A stretch of 64,000 nucleotides of DNA from an uncultured Caryophanales bacterium (GCA_905197045.1 CAJJXG010000006.1:1-64000), one strand, 5' to 3'; counted from the stretch's first letter, positions 45,808 to 54,526 are shown. Translations and numbers: made by a program. Notes: a model not told the origin generated them from the sequence alone.

Positions 45808-47187
45808 CTATAAATGTAAATTACTTTTGCTTGCGATAACGTCTTTAATGAAAGCATTGACGTTTGTGTATTCTGTAACGATAAAAGCAGGATCTTCTAC
45901 TACAACATTTGCTTTATCTTCCCACCAACTTGAAGCTGGGTCATTTAAGCAAGGGAAGACGTTTTCGCCATCATCTTTTTGTGTGAATTCATAGTTTTCT
46001 AATGTACCATGACCAAACTTTGTTCTATCAACATTAATTGATGGCATTGATGGATAATCACCAATATCTTTACCCCAAGCAGCATATCCTTCTTTAGTTG
46101 TACTTAAGTAATTGATGAATGCACAGGATGTCCATGGATGTTGTGTATATGGCATAATTTGCAAATAATGTTTATACATAAATCCACCAAAACCAGCGAT
46201 TTTTGAATCACCAGGATTTGCTCCATCACTAATATCTTTACCTAAAGCGGCAATTGTAATGTTTTTCTTTGTAATACTGGCAGTTTCTTGAATGGAAGCA
46301 ATCTTAGAATAAACAATCCAGCCAAGTCCACCTTCATCTTTCATGAATGCATCACGTGCAGCGCCATCATCACCATAAAATACTGCATTATTTAAATAGT
46401 TTTCGATAAAAGCATAAGCATATTTTTGGTCGCCATATTTATCATATTTTGCCATGTCTAATGACTTATTATCATTAGTTGAAGCATTGAATGCATCTTC
46501 AAGAGCATCACACCATTCATCTTTTGTTAACATGATAAGCCAATCTCTATTAACATTTTCATTATTTGGATCCATGGTATGGATATGGTTTTTAAATTTA
46601 GCTTGTGTAATATCCCAAATATTATCAATTACAACATCTGCTCCTTTTCCACCATTATTGACCATCCAAGTTTTCATATTATATTGAAGTGAGAATGGGT
46701 TAGCGTTTTTGGTCTTATCGGTATCTTTAGCATCACTCCATTCTTTTGGAATGTAGTTTAAGAATTTTCCAGTACTAATACCTAAAGCTTGTAATTGATA
46801 ACCATCTTGGACAAGGGCTGCATCGTAACCTGTTGTTAAACCATTATCAATTTCGCCACATAATTTAGCATAAATTTCACCATCAACTGCTGTATCAGTA
46901 GTAATTGACATATTAGCGCAAGCAGCATTATATTTTGTTAATTCAGCTTTAAATCCTTCGATAGCATTTTTAAATCTGGATGAAGTTCCGATGAATTTTA
47001 ATTGGCCGCCGCCAATTTCTTCAGCAGCTTTTTTGAAAAGATCATCTCTTGATAATGTTTGAGCTTCACTAATGATATCTTTATTTGTATTTTTAATTTC
47101 GTCATTAGCATTACCACCACATGCTGTCATTGTACATGCACAGATTATGGCAGCGCTTAACGTAAATAAACCTTTTGATTTTTTCAT
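45808..47187 (-). CDS. ABC substrate-binding lipoprotein
   Basis: 459 residues with a lipoprotein signal (CTMTAC, Cys about 22). Periplasmic-binding-protein type II layout related to Fe/thiamine/phosphonate/sugar-phosphate binding proteins: LKFIGTSSRFKNAIEGFKAE, YDAALVQDGYQLQALGI, NIWDITQAKFKNHIHTMDPN, HPWTSCAFINYLSTTKEG. No tyrosine pair typical of FbpA iron binding was evident, but this was not aligned. AAGGAGG site. First gene of the importer operon, under a LacI-type operator, which argues for a carbohydrate substrate. Confidence 0.9.
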   Translation of the reverse strand: MKKSKGLFTLSAAIICACTMTACGGNANDEIKNTNKDIISEAQTLSRDDLFKKAAEEIGGGQLKFIGTSSRFKNAIEGFKAELTKYNAACANMSITTDTAVDGEIYAKLCGEIDNGLTTGYDAALVQDGYQLQALGISTGKFLNYIPKEWSDAKDTDKTKNANPFSLQYNMKTWMVNNGGKGADVVIDNIWDITQAKFKNHIHTMDPNNENVNRDWLIMLTKDEWCDALEDAFNASTNDNKSLDMAKYDKYGDQKYAYAFIENYLNNAVFYGDDGAARDAFMKDEGGLGWIVYSKIASIQETASITKKNITIAALGKDISDGANPGDSKIAGFGGFMYKHYLQIMPYTQHPWTSCAFINYLSTTKEGYAAWGKDIGDYPSMPSINVDRTKFGHGTLENYEFTQKDDGENVFPCLNDPASSWWEDKANVVVEDPAFIVTEYTNVNAFIKDVIASKSNLHL

Positions 47188-47224
47188 TATAAATCCTCCT
47201 TCAAAAAGTTTTTAAGATACTTTA

Positions 47225-47252
47225 ATTATAAATGTAAGCGCTTACAATTCAA
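47225..47252 (-). promoter_or_regulatory. Promoter with operator filling the spacer
   Basis: Minus strand TTGAAT (47252-47247), 16-nt spacer, TATAAT (47230-47225). The spacer is almost entirely the perfect palindrome TGTAAGCGCTTACA (47246-47233), identical to the mal operator, so a bound LacI-family protein would block polymerase. Confidence 0.85.
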
Positions 47253-47304
47253 GCAAAAAAATTTACAATTAAAAATATTTTGAAACCGAAACAACTAATT
47301 ATCA

Positions 47305-47318
47305 CGATATTTATCGTA
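47305..47318. promoter_or_regulatory. CGATA-N3-TATCG-type dyad
   Basis: CGATATTTATCGTA lies about 53 bp upstream of the -35 of the importer promoter and matches the dyads upstream of malQ (28388-28401 differs at two positions). Confidence 0.4.
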
Positions 47319-47347
47319 TTTATTTTATTTTTTAAAATGTAAAGAAA

Positions 47348-49006
47348 TTAATAGGTAATTGTAAATTCGGAACCTTTTCCTAAACTACTTTTAACATCAA
47401 TCTTATATTCATAATAATTACAAATATATTTAACAATTGATAAGCCTAGACCAGTGCCACCATTTTCCCTACTTCTTGCTTTGTCGACTCTAAAAAATCT
47501 TTCAAAAATACGGGATTTGTTTTCATCACTTACCCCAATTCCACTATCTTTAATTGAAATTTTATGGTTTGTTGTATCAATTGTAATTACGATTTCGCCA
47601 TTGACTTTGTTGTATCTAATCGCATTTTCGATAATATTTTTAAAAAGATTATAAAAATCTTCATTGTTAATCTTTAAGATTAGTTTTTGGTAATTTTTGA
47701 TCACTTTTATATGTTTTGCCTTAATTTGCTCTTCAAGCATAAGCAAAATATGATCAAGTTCTTTCATGACATCAATTTTTTCAATTGGTCTTAAATTATT
47801 ATTTTCAAGCGAAGAAAGTTCAAGCATTTCCATAATAAGCTTATTCATTCTTTCGCTCTCTTTAATTGTCTTTTCATTAGCAGTTTTAATTTCTTCATTA
47901 CTTGTTAATACCCCATCTTTGATTAATTCTTGATAACCTAAAATAGTCGTTAAAGGCGATTTTAATTCATGAGCGGCATTAGCAAAAAAGTCTCTTTTCA
48001 TCTTTTCACTATTAAATTTATCAGTAATATCAACAATTAAAATTGAAACACTGCTTACATTTGAGTTTTCATTAAAAGAATCATCTATATTATTAATATT
48101 AAATTCAAAGATTTTTCCATCGATTTCTTTATTAAATAAGAGTGGTCGGTTTAACGAAGAAACAACTTTAACATTAACTAAAATATCATGAGTTAAAGGA
48201 TTATCGATAATTTTTTTATCATTTCTTTCTATGTGAATTATGTCTCTTCCTTTTTTATTAGAAAGAATAATTAATCCATCTAAATTAACAACTAAAATAC
48301 CTTGTTCAATTGAATCCAAAATGAAGTTTAACTTCTTTTCACTTAAAAAATTATTCTTTAACTGTCTATCAAGTTCTCGTCTTGTATCTTTTAATATATT
48401 TGCTAAATTTTCAACATCATTATCGTATTCAACCATGGTTTGAATATTAACAATATTGCGTAATTTTCTGACTTGGTATTTTAAATAAGCCGCTTCTTTT
48501 TTTGACTTAACATATTCAAAAACCACGCAAAAAGCACCTAAAATTAATAAAATTATTGGAATTACTATCACAAGTATCCTAAAAATAATAAAACTTGAAT
48601 CATAATAAACAATATATAAATTATAAGAATTATTATTTAAGTTATAAGAACAAGTGGCTAGACCAGTTCCTCCATTTTTATTGGAAAAAGAAATAATATG
48701 ATCTAAATTGCTTTTTAATTTAAATAGATAATTTGAATCAAAAGCGATTTCGCTTGTAGATTTAACAACATTTCCACTTCCATTAAAAATAACTATATCT
48801 TTTTCTTTATCGTTACTATAAAAAGCAATAATATCATCTTCATTTTCACTATTTAAAACTTCGTTTATATTAAAAGAGAAGGTTGTTAAAGTTTCTTTAT
48901 AAGAATTTTCTAAAATAAAATACGGAACTAAAAGTCCAACAAGAGAAATTCCTATAAAAGCAAAGGTAAATAAAAAAATTATAAAAGTTCGTTTAAGTCG
49001 CATCAT
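47348..49006 (-). CDS. Sensor histidine kinase (PhoR-like)
   Basis: 552 residues: helix 1 (about 8-32), extracytoplasmic domain of about 105 residues, helix 2 (about 140-163), coiled linker, PAS-like domain (about 225-330), HisKA FFANAAHELKSPLTTILGY with His347, and HATPase motifs NIIENAIRYN, DSGIGVSD, GGTGLGLSIV. Architecture matches PhoR/WalK kinases. Overlaps the response regulator gene by 4 nt. Signal unknown; the pho-type form and ppk/ppx further along make phosphate one possibility, the neighbouring importer another. Confidence 0.94.
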   Translation of the reverse strand: MMRLKRTFIIFLFTFAFIGISLVGLLVPYFILENSYKETLTTFSFNINEVLNSENEDDIIAFYSNDKEKDIVIFNGSGNVVKSTSEIAFDSNYLFKLKSNLDHIISFSNKNGGTGLATCSYNLNNNSYNLYIVYYDSSFIIFRILVIVIPIILLILGAFCVVFEYVKSKKEAAYLKYQVRKLRNIVNIQTMVEYDNDVENLANILKDTRRELDRQLKNNFLSEKKLNFILDSIEQGILVVNLDGLIILSNKKGRDIIHIERNDKKIIDNPLTHDILVNVKVVSSLNRPLLFNKEIDGKIFEFNINNIDDSFNENSNVSSVSILIVDITDKFNSEKMKRDFFANAAHELKSPLTTILGYQELIKDGVLTSNEEIKTANEKTIKESERMNKLIMEMLELSSLENNNLRPIEKIDVMKELDHILLMLEEQIKAKHIKVIKNYQKLILKINNEDFYNLFKNIIENAIRYNKVNGEIVITIDTTNHKISIKDSGIGVSDENKSRIFERFFRVDKARSRENGGTGLGLSIVKYICNYYEYKIDVKSSLGKGSEFTITY

Positions 49007-49680
49007 TTCTCAATAATATAGCCACCACCATAAATTGATTTAATAAAATTCTTATTCTCATCACCAATTTTTGCTCGTATTGATTTAATGTGCATATCAA
49101 CACTACGTGAATTATTTTTATTATTAGTGCCCCAAATTTGATTATACAATTCGTCTCGAGAAACAACATTGCCTTGCTTTAAGAACAAGTATTTCAAAAT
49201 CTTAAATTCATTTGAAGTTAAATCAATAAGATTATCAAATTTATAAAATTTTTCGTTTTTAATGTCTAATGTGAACTCTTTGAGTTTAATTATGAATTTA
49301 TCTTTTAAAAATTTACGATAATGTACGTTAATTCGACTAATTAGTTCTTTGATATTAAAAGGTTTAACAAGATAATCATCTGCACCATTATTAAGTCCGC
49401 TTATTCTATCTTCTAAAAGCGATTTAGCGCTTAAAATAATTATTGGTATCTTGTCATTATCGATATCTTTACGAATAATGTTTAAAATTTCATTGCCTTG
49501 AATACCTGGAAGCATTAAATCAAGAAGTATTAAATTAGGTTTTTTAATTTCAAATGTCTTTAAGAAAGATTCACCATCATCAAAACAGCGAACATCAAAA
49601 TCGCTCTTCTTTAATGCAATTCTAATTAAATTTGCAATTTCATGATCATCTTCAACCGAATAAATTAAAAAATCATTCAT
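49003..49680 (-). CDS. OmpR/PhoP-family response regulator
   Basis: 225 residues: receiver domain with acidic pair Glu10-Asp11, phosphoacceptor Asp54 (LILLDLMLPG), Lys in DDYLVKPFN, and a winged-helix DNA-binding domain (about 125-225, FKILKYLFLKQGNVVSRDEL, RSVDMHIKSIRAKIGD). Partner of the kinase immediately downstream. No strong ribosome site before the ATG. The upstream gap has several TTTACA hexamers (minus strand near 49853 and 49797), which resemble PhoP box halves, but spacing is not regular. Confidence 0.95.
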   Translation of the reverse strand: MNDFLIYSVEDDHEIANLIRIALKKSDFDVRCFDDGESFLKTFEIKKPNLILLDLMLPGIQGNEILNIIRKDIDNDKIPIIILSAKSLLEDRISGLNNGADDYLVKPFNIKELISRINVHYRKFLKDKFIIKLKEFTLDIKNEKFYKFDNLIDLTSNEFKILKYLFLKQGNVVSRDELYNQIWGTNNKNNSRSVDMHIKSIRAKIGDENKNFIKSIYGGGYIIEK

Positions 49681-49917
49681 GAATTAATTTTACAATTTAA
49701 AATGATTAAATTCATTATTAAATTATCACTATTAACGATAATGATGGTATTTAAGTTGTGTAATTTTTAAAATTCATTATATAAAAGAAGAAGATTGTAA
49801 AGAAAAAATCGACAGAATATTAAATATTTTCGCGTTTTTTGATTTTAATTTCAAATTGTAAAGAAAAGTCTAGTTTAAGGTAAAAATCCCGCAAAAGTTG
49901 TATATTTAACAGCATTT

Positions 49918-50508
49918 TTAATCTTTACTATTTGATTTAAAATATTCAATCAGCTCTTTAGTCATTAAAATATAGCCTTCTTTGTTTGGATGAATGCCAT
50001 CAGACATTATCTTTTTAAAGGTGGCGTTTCTCATATTTGCATCATTATAAAAATCAATAACATCAAAATGATAAATAACAGCTAATGATTTTAATCTTTC
50101 TATCATGCTTTCATATTTCTTATTTATCTTTGTAAAACATGTATAGAAAACAATTTTAGCTTCTGAGTTCTTTCTTAAATATTCGATTATATTAACAATT
50201 GCTCCAAAAGTTGTTCTTTCATTATCTAAATCGTACTTATTATTAAATAAGTGTAAGTCATTTGTAGAAAGTTGAATCAAAGCATAATTAAAAGTTTTTA
50301 AGATATTTAGATCTATCTTTTTAACTCTTGCTAGATAAGAGTCAGCTTTTCGATTAGCTAAACAAGTTCCGTTAACTGCCTCTTTATAGACTTCAAATTT
50401 AACCGTTTCATCATTATATTCATTTAACATTTCTACATAAGAAACATTAAAATTACCATAACCTTTAGTAATACTACTACCTAAAGCTAATATATTAATC
50501 TTTTTCAT
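49918..50508 (-). CDS. SGNH/GDSL-family hydrolase
   Basis: 196 residues with the SGNH blocks: block I ILALGSSITKGYG (Ser nucleophile), block III LIQLSTNDLHLF, and block V SDGIHPNKEGY (Asp-x-x-His). No signal peptide, so cytoplasmic. Probably an esterase or deacetylase of unknown substrate. ATG at 50508 (product MKKINILALGSS) is preferred to the TTG at 50532. It begins 1 nt after the upstream Nudix stop and is coupled to it. Confidence 0.88.
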   Translation of the reverse strand: MKKINILALGSSITKGYGNFNVSYVEMLNEYNDETVKFEVYKEAVNGTCLANRKADSYLARVKKIDLNILKTFNYALIQLSTNDLHLFNNKYDLDNERTTFGAIVNIIEYLRKNSEAKIVFYTCFTKINKKYESMIERLKSLAVIYHFDVIDFYNDANMRNATFKKIMSDGIHPNKEGYILMTKELIEYFKSNSKD

Positions 50509-50509
50509 A

Positions 50510-50908
50510 CTAATTTTTCTCGATAAGTTCAAATAACTCTAAAAAATCATCAGACAATTTATAGTTATTAATCTCACTTTTATTTATCCAAAAGACTTTT
50601 CCTTCTTCACTACTTTTAATTTCACCACTAAAATCATCACTTTTATAAAGTAAGCCTAAATAGCGAACGTTATCACCCCAGTCCCGCTCTTTAATAGCGC
50701 AAAATTTAACTGAGTGAAGAGTTAAACCAGTTTCTTCTTTAATTTCACGAATTACACTTTCTTCAAGTGTTTCTCCTTTTTCAACATGTCCTCCTGGAAA
50801 AGAAAGACCTGGCCAATCAGATTTAACTCGATCAATAACCAAAATCCTCTCACCTTTATAAACCATACACATGTTTGAAAGGATGCATTTTGTAATTTTA
50901 TCGTTCAT
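50510..50908 (-). CDS. Nudix hydrolase
   Basis: 132 residues with a complete Nudix box GGHVEKGETLEESVIREIKE followed by ETGL. The preceding VIDRVKSDWPGLSFPGGH and following EGKVFWINKSEI resemble MutT/8-oxo-dGTPase-like YtkD relatives, but substrate is not predictable. ATG at 50908 follows the upstream Nudix stop by 1 nt (TGATATG); a TTG at 50920 would overlap. Middle gene of a Nudix-Nudix-SGNH operon. Confidence 0.92.
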   Translation of the reverse strand: MNDKITKCILSNMCMVYKGERILVIDRVKSDWPGLSFPGGHVEKGETLEESVIREIKEETGLTLHSVKFCAIKERDWGDNVRYLGLLYKSDDFSGEIKSSEEGKVFWINKSEINNYKLSDDFLELFELIEKN

Positions 50909-50909
50909 A

Positions 50910-51395
50910 TCAATCAACAACTACATCTCTATTTTTATCAATAAAATAGCTCTTTAACACTCTTTGGTCCATTCTTAAACAATTGTCAAAATCAATTTTA
51001 TCAAATGGAACGAACTTAATTTCTTTACTTTCACCATCTTGAGATGAAATTTTAACTTTTGTTGAATCTACTCTTCCAAGAAAAATAACATCAGTATAAT
51101 AAGTTACATCTTGATTAGGATATTCCATTCTTCCTTCTTCTCCAGAAAAAATACCGAGTAAACTTATTTCATCTTCATTAAATTTTATTCCAGTTTCTTC
51201 ATAAGTCTCTCTTATAGCGCCAGTCTTAACCTTTTCGCCCATATTTAAAGCTCCACCTGGAAAAGAATATTTTCCATTATCACTTCTTGTTTCTAGAAGA
51301 ACCTCATCTTTCTCATTCAATACTAAAATAGCTACTCCTATAGCCATGATTTCCTTATGACCAACTATATTTCTAATATATTTTATATAATCCAT
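50910..51395 (-). CDS. Nudix hydrolase
   Basis: 161 residues with Nudix box GGALNMGEKVKTGAIRETYE then ETGI. N-terminal DYIKYIRNIVGHKEIMAIGVA is typical of the common Firmicute Nudix proteins of about 150 residues annotated as ADP-ribose or nucleotide pyrophosphatases. AAAGGA site 7 nt before the ATG. First gene of the operon. Substrate unknown. Confidence 0.92.
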   Translation of the reverse strand: MDYIKYIRNIVGHKEIMAIGVAILVLNEKDEVLLETRSDNGKYSFPGGALNMGEKVKTGAIRETYEETGIKFNEDEISLLGIFSGEEGRMEYPNQDVTYYTDVIFLGRVDSTKVKISSQDGESKEIKFVPFDKIDFDNCLRMDQRVLKSYFIDKNRDVVVD

Positions 51396-51556
51396 ATTTT
51401 CTTTCCTTTACCTAAACTATTTTAATAACTTTTCTTAAATAATTAAAGTTAACGGAATTTTTTAAGTTAAATACACTAACAAAATTGAAATAATAATTTA
51501 ATAAGATCAAATAATAAACTTTTTTTACTTATTTTGAATCGCTAAATAAATTGATA
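51396..51556. other. Intergenic AT-rich DNA
   Basis: Upstream of the Nudix operon and the AlbA_2 cassette. AT-rich; no promoter better than chance was identified. The region continues into the left direct repeat (51557). Confidence 0.4.
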
Positions 51557-51665
51557 CTTAAAAATACGCATTTAATCGTAATTTTTGCCATTAATTCTTA
51601 CCTCTAGGACATGGTCATGGACATAAATAATGTCTAAGACATTTTTGAAAATGTCCTTGACATTT
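51557..51665. repeat. Left about 110-bp direct repeat with palindromic operators
   Basis: Begins CTTAAAAATACGCATTTAA and ends in a cluster of GGACAT/ATGTCC elements, including the palindromes AATGTCT-A-AGACATT (51630-51644) and AAATGTC-CTT-GACATTT (51649-51665). Nearly the same sequence recurs at 53096-53207. The second palindrome contains the TTGACA -35 of the AlbA_2 gene. Confidence 0.92.
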
Positions 51666-51686
51666 CTCTTTATTATTTTCTATTAA
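51657..51686 (+). promoter_or_regulatory. Promoter of AlbA_2 gene, -35 inside a palindrome
   Basis: TTGACA (51657-51662), 18 nt, TATTAA (51681-51686). The -35 is part of AAATGTC-CTT-GACATTT, so a protein binding this palindrome would repress the gene. Confidence 0.65.
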
Positions 51687-51715
51687 AATCTTATATTTAT
51701 TTAAAGGAAATTTTT

Positions 51716-53065
51716 ATGATTATTGGAAGAGAAACAGAAACCATCGAATTCAAAAAAAGTACCAGCGAATTAAAAGAGGCGCTTCAATCCATATCTGCTA
51801 TTTTAAACAAGCATCAACATGGCGTTATTTATTTTGGTGTAAAAGACAATGGCGAAGTCGTAGGACAAAAAATTGAAAAAGATACATTAAGAGATATCTC
51901 AAATAAAATAAGAGAACAAATCAAACCAGAGTGTTTCTATAACGTTGAAAAGAGAAACGACGATGAGAATAACACTTTTATAGAAGTATCTTTTAGTGGA
52001 GAAAGAATTCCATATTCAGCTAATGGTAAATTTTATTTAAGATTTTCAGATCAAGATCGATTAATGACAAATGAGGAACTTGAAAAATTTTTTCTTAATA
52101 TTCAAAAAAATTATTCTATATGGGAGAACGAAGATTCTTTTACTAGTATAAACGATATAGATGAAGCTTTACTTGAAAAGATGATTAATAAAGGTTACGA
52201 AAACAAACGACTTCATTTTAAATATACTAATTCCTATGAAGTTTTAAAAAAGTTAGGATTAATTGCTAAAGGTAACCAAAACCTCAATAATGCAGGTAAC
52301 GTATTATTTTCATCCTTAAATCCAATAACTCTTAAATTAGCCACTTTTGCGTCAGAAACAAAAGAAACATTTTTAAAACTTGAATATTTTGAAGGTAATA
52401 TCTTCACTTGTATTGAAAAAGGAATTTCTTATGTTTTAAACGCAATAAATTGGAACGTAACTTTAGATGGTTCACCTTTGAGAAAAGAAACTCCAGAGAT
52501 TCCTAAAGAAGCATTAAGAGAGATTATAGTTAACGCTTTTAGTCATGCTCGTTATAGAAGTTCGACTACTTTTGAAATTGATGTTTTTAAAGACCGTGTA
52601 ACAATATATAGTCCTGGCTACTTTCCATTAGGATACACTCCTGAAGATTTTGCATACAACCATGAAGAACCAATTATGTTGAATCCTAAGATTATTCACG
52701 TTTTATTTAAAACGTGTCAGATTGAATCTTTTGGTTATGGATTTGAAACAACTTTTAAATTATGTAAAGAATTTTCGGTACCATATAAGTACGAGAACAC
52801 AAAATCAGGCTTTAAATTTATTTTTTATAGACCTTTATCATTAAAATATTCAACTTTTGATTTAAACGATACTGAAACCAAAGTTTTAAGGCAAATTATA
52901 AAAAATTCAACAATTAAAATTAAAGAAATAGCCGCTAATATCAATAAAAGTGAGAAAACAGTATCACGTGCTCTTAAAAAATTAAAAGAAGAAAACTTTA
53001 TATATCGTGAAGGCGATGATTTTAGAGGTGAATGGATTGTTAATAAGGATTTATATAAAAAATAA
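51716..53065 (+). CDS. AlbA_2 (Schlafen-like) - HATPase_c_4 - winged helix protein
   Basis: 449 residues. Residues 1-125: AlbA_2/Schlafen-type putative nucleic-acid-binding domain (ETETIEFKKSTSELKEALQS, GVIYFGVKDNGEVVGQ). Residues about 250-370: HATPase_c_4 (IPKEALREIIVNAFSHARYR, VTIYSPGYFPLGYTPED). Residues about 380-449: winged helix (LRQIIKNSTIKIKEIAANIN, KSEKTVSRALKKLKEENFIY). Usually annotated as ATP-binding transcriptional regulator; function unknown. AAGGAAA site 6 nt before the ATG. The gene sits between two direct repeats packed with palindromes and probably regulates itself. Confidence 0.9.
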   Translation: MIIGRETETIEFKKSTSELKEALQSISAILNKHQHGVIYFGVKDNGEVVGQKIEKDTLRDISNKIREQIKPECFYNVEKRNDDENNTFIEVSFSGERIPYSANGKFYLRFSDQDRLMTNEELEKFFLNIQKNYSIWENEDSFTSINDIDEALLEKMINKGYENKRLHFKYTNSYEVLKKLGLIAKGNQNLNNAGNVLFSSLNPITLKLATFASETKETFLKLEYFEGNIFTCIEKGISYVLNAINWNVTLDGSPLRKETPEIPKEALREIIVNAFSHARYRSSTTFEIDVFKDRVTIYSPGYFPLGYTPEDFAYNHEEPIMLNPKIIHVLFKTCQIESFGYGFETTFKLCKEFSVPYKYENTKSGFKFIFYRPLSLKYSTFDLNDTETKVLRQIIKNSTIKIKEIAANINKSEKTVSRALKKLKEENFIYREGDDFRGEWIVNKDLYKK

Positions 53066-53095
53066 TCACATTTAATTTAACTGTTTATAAATATT

Positions 53096-53207
53096 CTTAA
53101 AAAAATACGCATTTAATCGTAATTTTTGACATTACTACTTACCTCTAGGACATGGTCATGGACATAATTAATGTCTTAGACATATTTGAAAATGTCTAAG
53201 ACATTTT
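53096..53207. repeat. Right about 110-bp direct repeat
   Basis: Second copy of the 51557-51665 sequence, same orientation, about 10 mismatches by eye. Holds ATGTCT-T-AGACAT (53171-53183) and AATGTCT-A-AGACATT (53191-53205). The -35-like TTGACA of the left copy is changed to AAGACA. It lies between the convergent stops of the AlbA_2 and DUF4143 genes. Confidence 0.92.
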
Positions 53208-53230
53208 AATGTTAAATTAAGATGCTAAAT

Positions 53231-54526
53231 TCAAGGTCTTAAACAATTAATTGGAATAATAAAGATACCTTCTTCGTTTTTATAGCAAGCTCCACTTGAA
53301 GTAATAATTGCTTTAAATTTAGGAAGTTTTGCTTTTGCTCGAACTAATTTGTCTTCAAATCTAGTAAGAGATCTAATTCCATCTTGAATATTTTCAGGAC
53401 TATTAATTTTAACTTCTATCGCACCGAATTCACCATTTGGTAATTGAACAATTATGTCGACTTCTTGACCGCTGCTATCCCTATAATGTTTTAAACTAGC
53501 GCCAATACTTTCAGCATAAACTGAGACATCTCTTACAACAAAGTCTTCAAAGAAAAGACCAAAAGATTTAATATCATTTAATAAATCATCAGGTTTAATA
53601 TTAAGTGCTTCGCAAGCAATAGATGTATCAATAAAATGTCTAGTCGGAGCACACCTTACTGCTACCGAAGATCTTAAATTGATGTTATATGAAGGCATAT
53701 CATATATTAAAAATAACTTTTTCAATATAGTCTCATAATCATTAAAAGTGTTTTCGTCTAATTTGCTTCTTTCGCCAGATTCTAAAATATCATTTATCAT
53801 GGTAGTTTTTTTGGCTTGTGTAGATATGTTACGAGCATAGGATTTTAAAATCAGTTTTAATAAATCTATATTTTTATTCTTGTAAAAGTCATTATATTCG
53901 TTATTCTCTCTAAATAAACCTGAATAATAATTGTCTGTAATTATCAAAGAAATGCTTTTTTCTGAACAAACGGATAAAGGCCAACCGCCACGGCAAATTA
54001 AAAAGGCAATATCAAATAAAGTAATTGGATTATCGTTTTCAAGCAAAGTTTTGAAATTATCTCCACCATGAAACAAATCTTCTATTGATACAATGCCAAA
54101 AGATTCTTCTGACTCATAAAGAGTGAATGGCTTTATATTTAAATCGACTATTCTTCCAGCACCAGAATGTAATATCTCTGAACTATTAAGTGGCATGGTG
54201 CTACCTGTTGTTAAATACTTTCCAAAAACATATTCATCATCCAAATCTTTTTTAATTTGATTCCACACATCTGGACACCTTTGCCATTCATCAATTAAAT
54301 GTGGTTTATCGCCTTCTATAGCCAATCTAGGATTTCCTTTGATAACCATTAATGTATTATTATCGCTTAAATAAGTTATCGATTTAGCATATCTTTTGCA
54401 TAATGTTGTTTTGCCTGAAAATTTTGGACCATTAACTAACACACATCCAGAAGTTTTCATTTTAAGTTCAAGAACTTTTTCAATAATTCTATTTTTATAT
54501 AAGCCATCTTTAATCATCATATCCAT
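53231..54526 (-). CDS. AAA ATPase with DUF4143 domain (cassette 2)
   Basis: About 431 residues. Walker A VNGPKFSGKTTL, Walker B PHLIDEWQRCPDVW, sensor KYLTTGSTMP; C-terminal DUF4143 with HYRDSSGQEVDIIV then GAIEVKINS, ending CLRP. Same architecture as the gene at 35299 but diverged. Start: ATG at 54526 fits the family; a TTG at 54559 would read into the repeats. No ribosome site; a TATTTA -10 is about 5 nt upstream, and ATGs at 54520 and 54517 are alternatives for a leaderless start. Fronted by 22-23-bp repeats unrelated in sequence to those of cassette 1. Confidence 0.92.
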   Translation of the reverse strand: MDMMIKDGLYKNRIIEKVLELKMKTSGCVLVNGPKFSGKTTLCKRYAKSITYLSDNNTLMVIKGNPRLAIEGDKPHLIDEWQRCPDVWNQIKKDLDDEYVFGKYLTTGSTMPLNSSEILHSGAGRIVDLNIKPFTLYESEESFGIVSIEDLFHGGDNFKTLLENDNPITLFDIAFLICRGGWPLSVCSEKSISLIITDNYYSGLFRENNEYNDFYKNKNIDLLKLILKSYARNISTQAKKTTMINDILESGERSKLDENTFNDYETILKKLFLIYDMPSYNINLRSSVAVRCAPTRHFIDTSIACEALNIKPDDLLNDIKSFGLFFEDFVVRDVSVYAESIGASLKHYRDSSGQEVDIIVQLPNGEFGAIEVKINSPENIQDGIRSLTRFEDKLVRAKAKLPKFKAIITSSGACYKNEEGIFIIPINCLRP

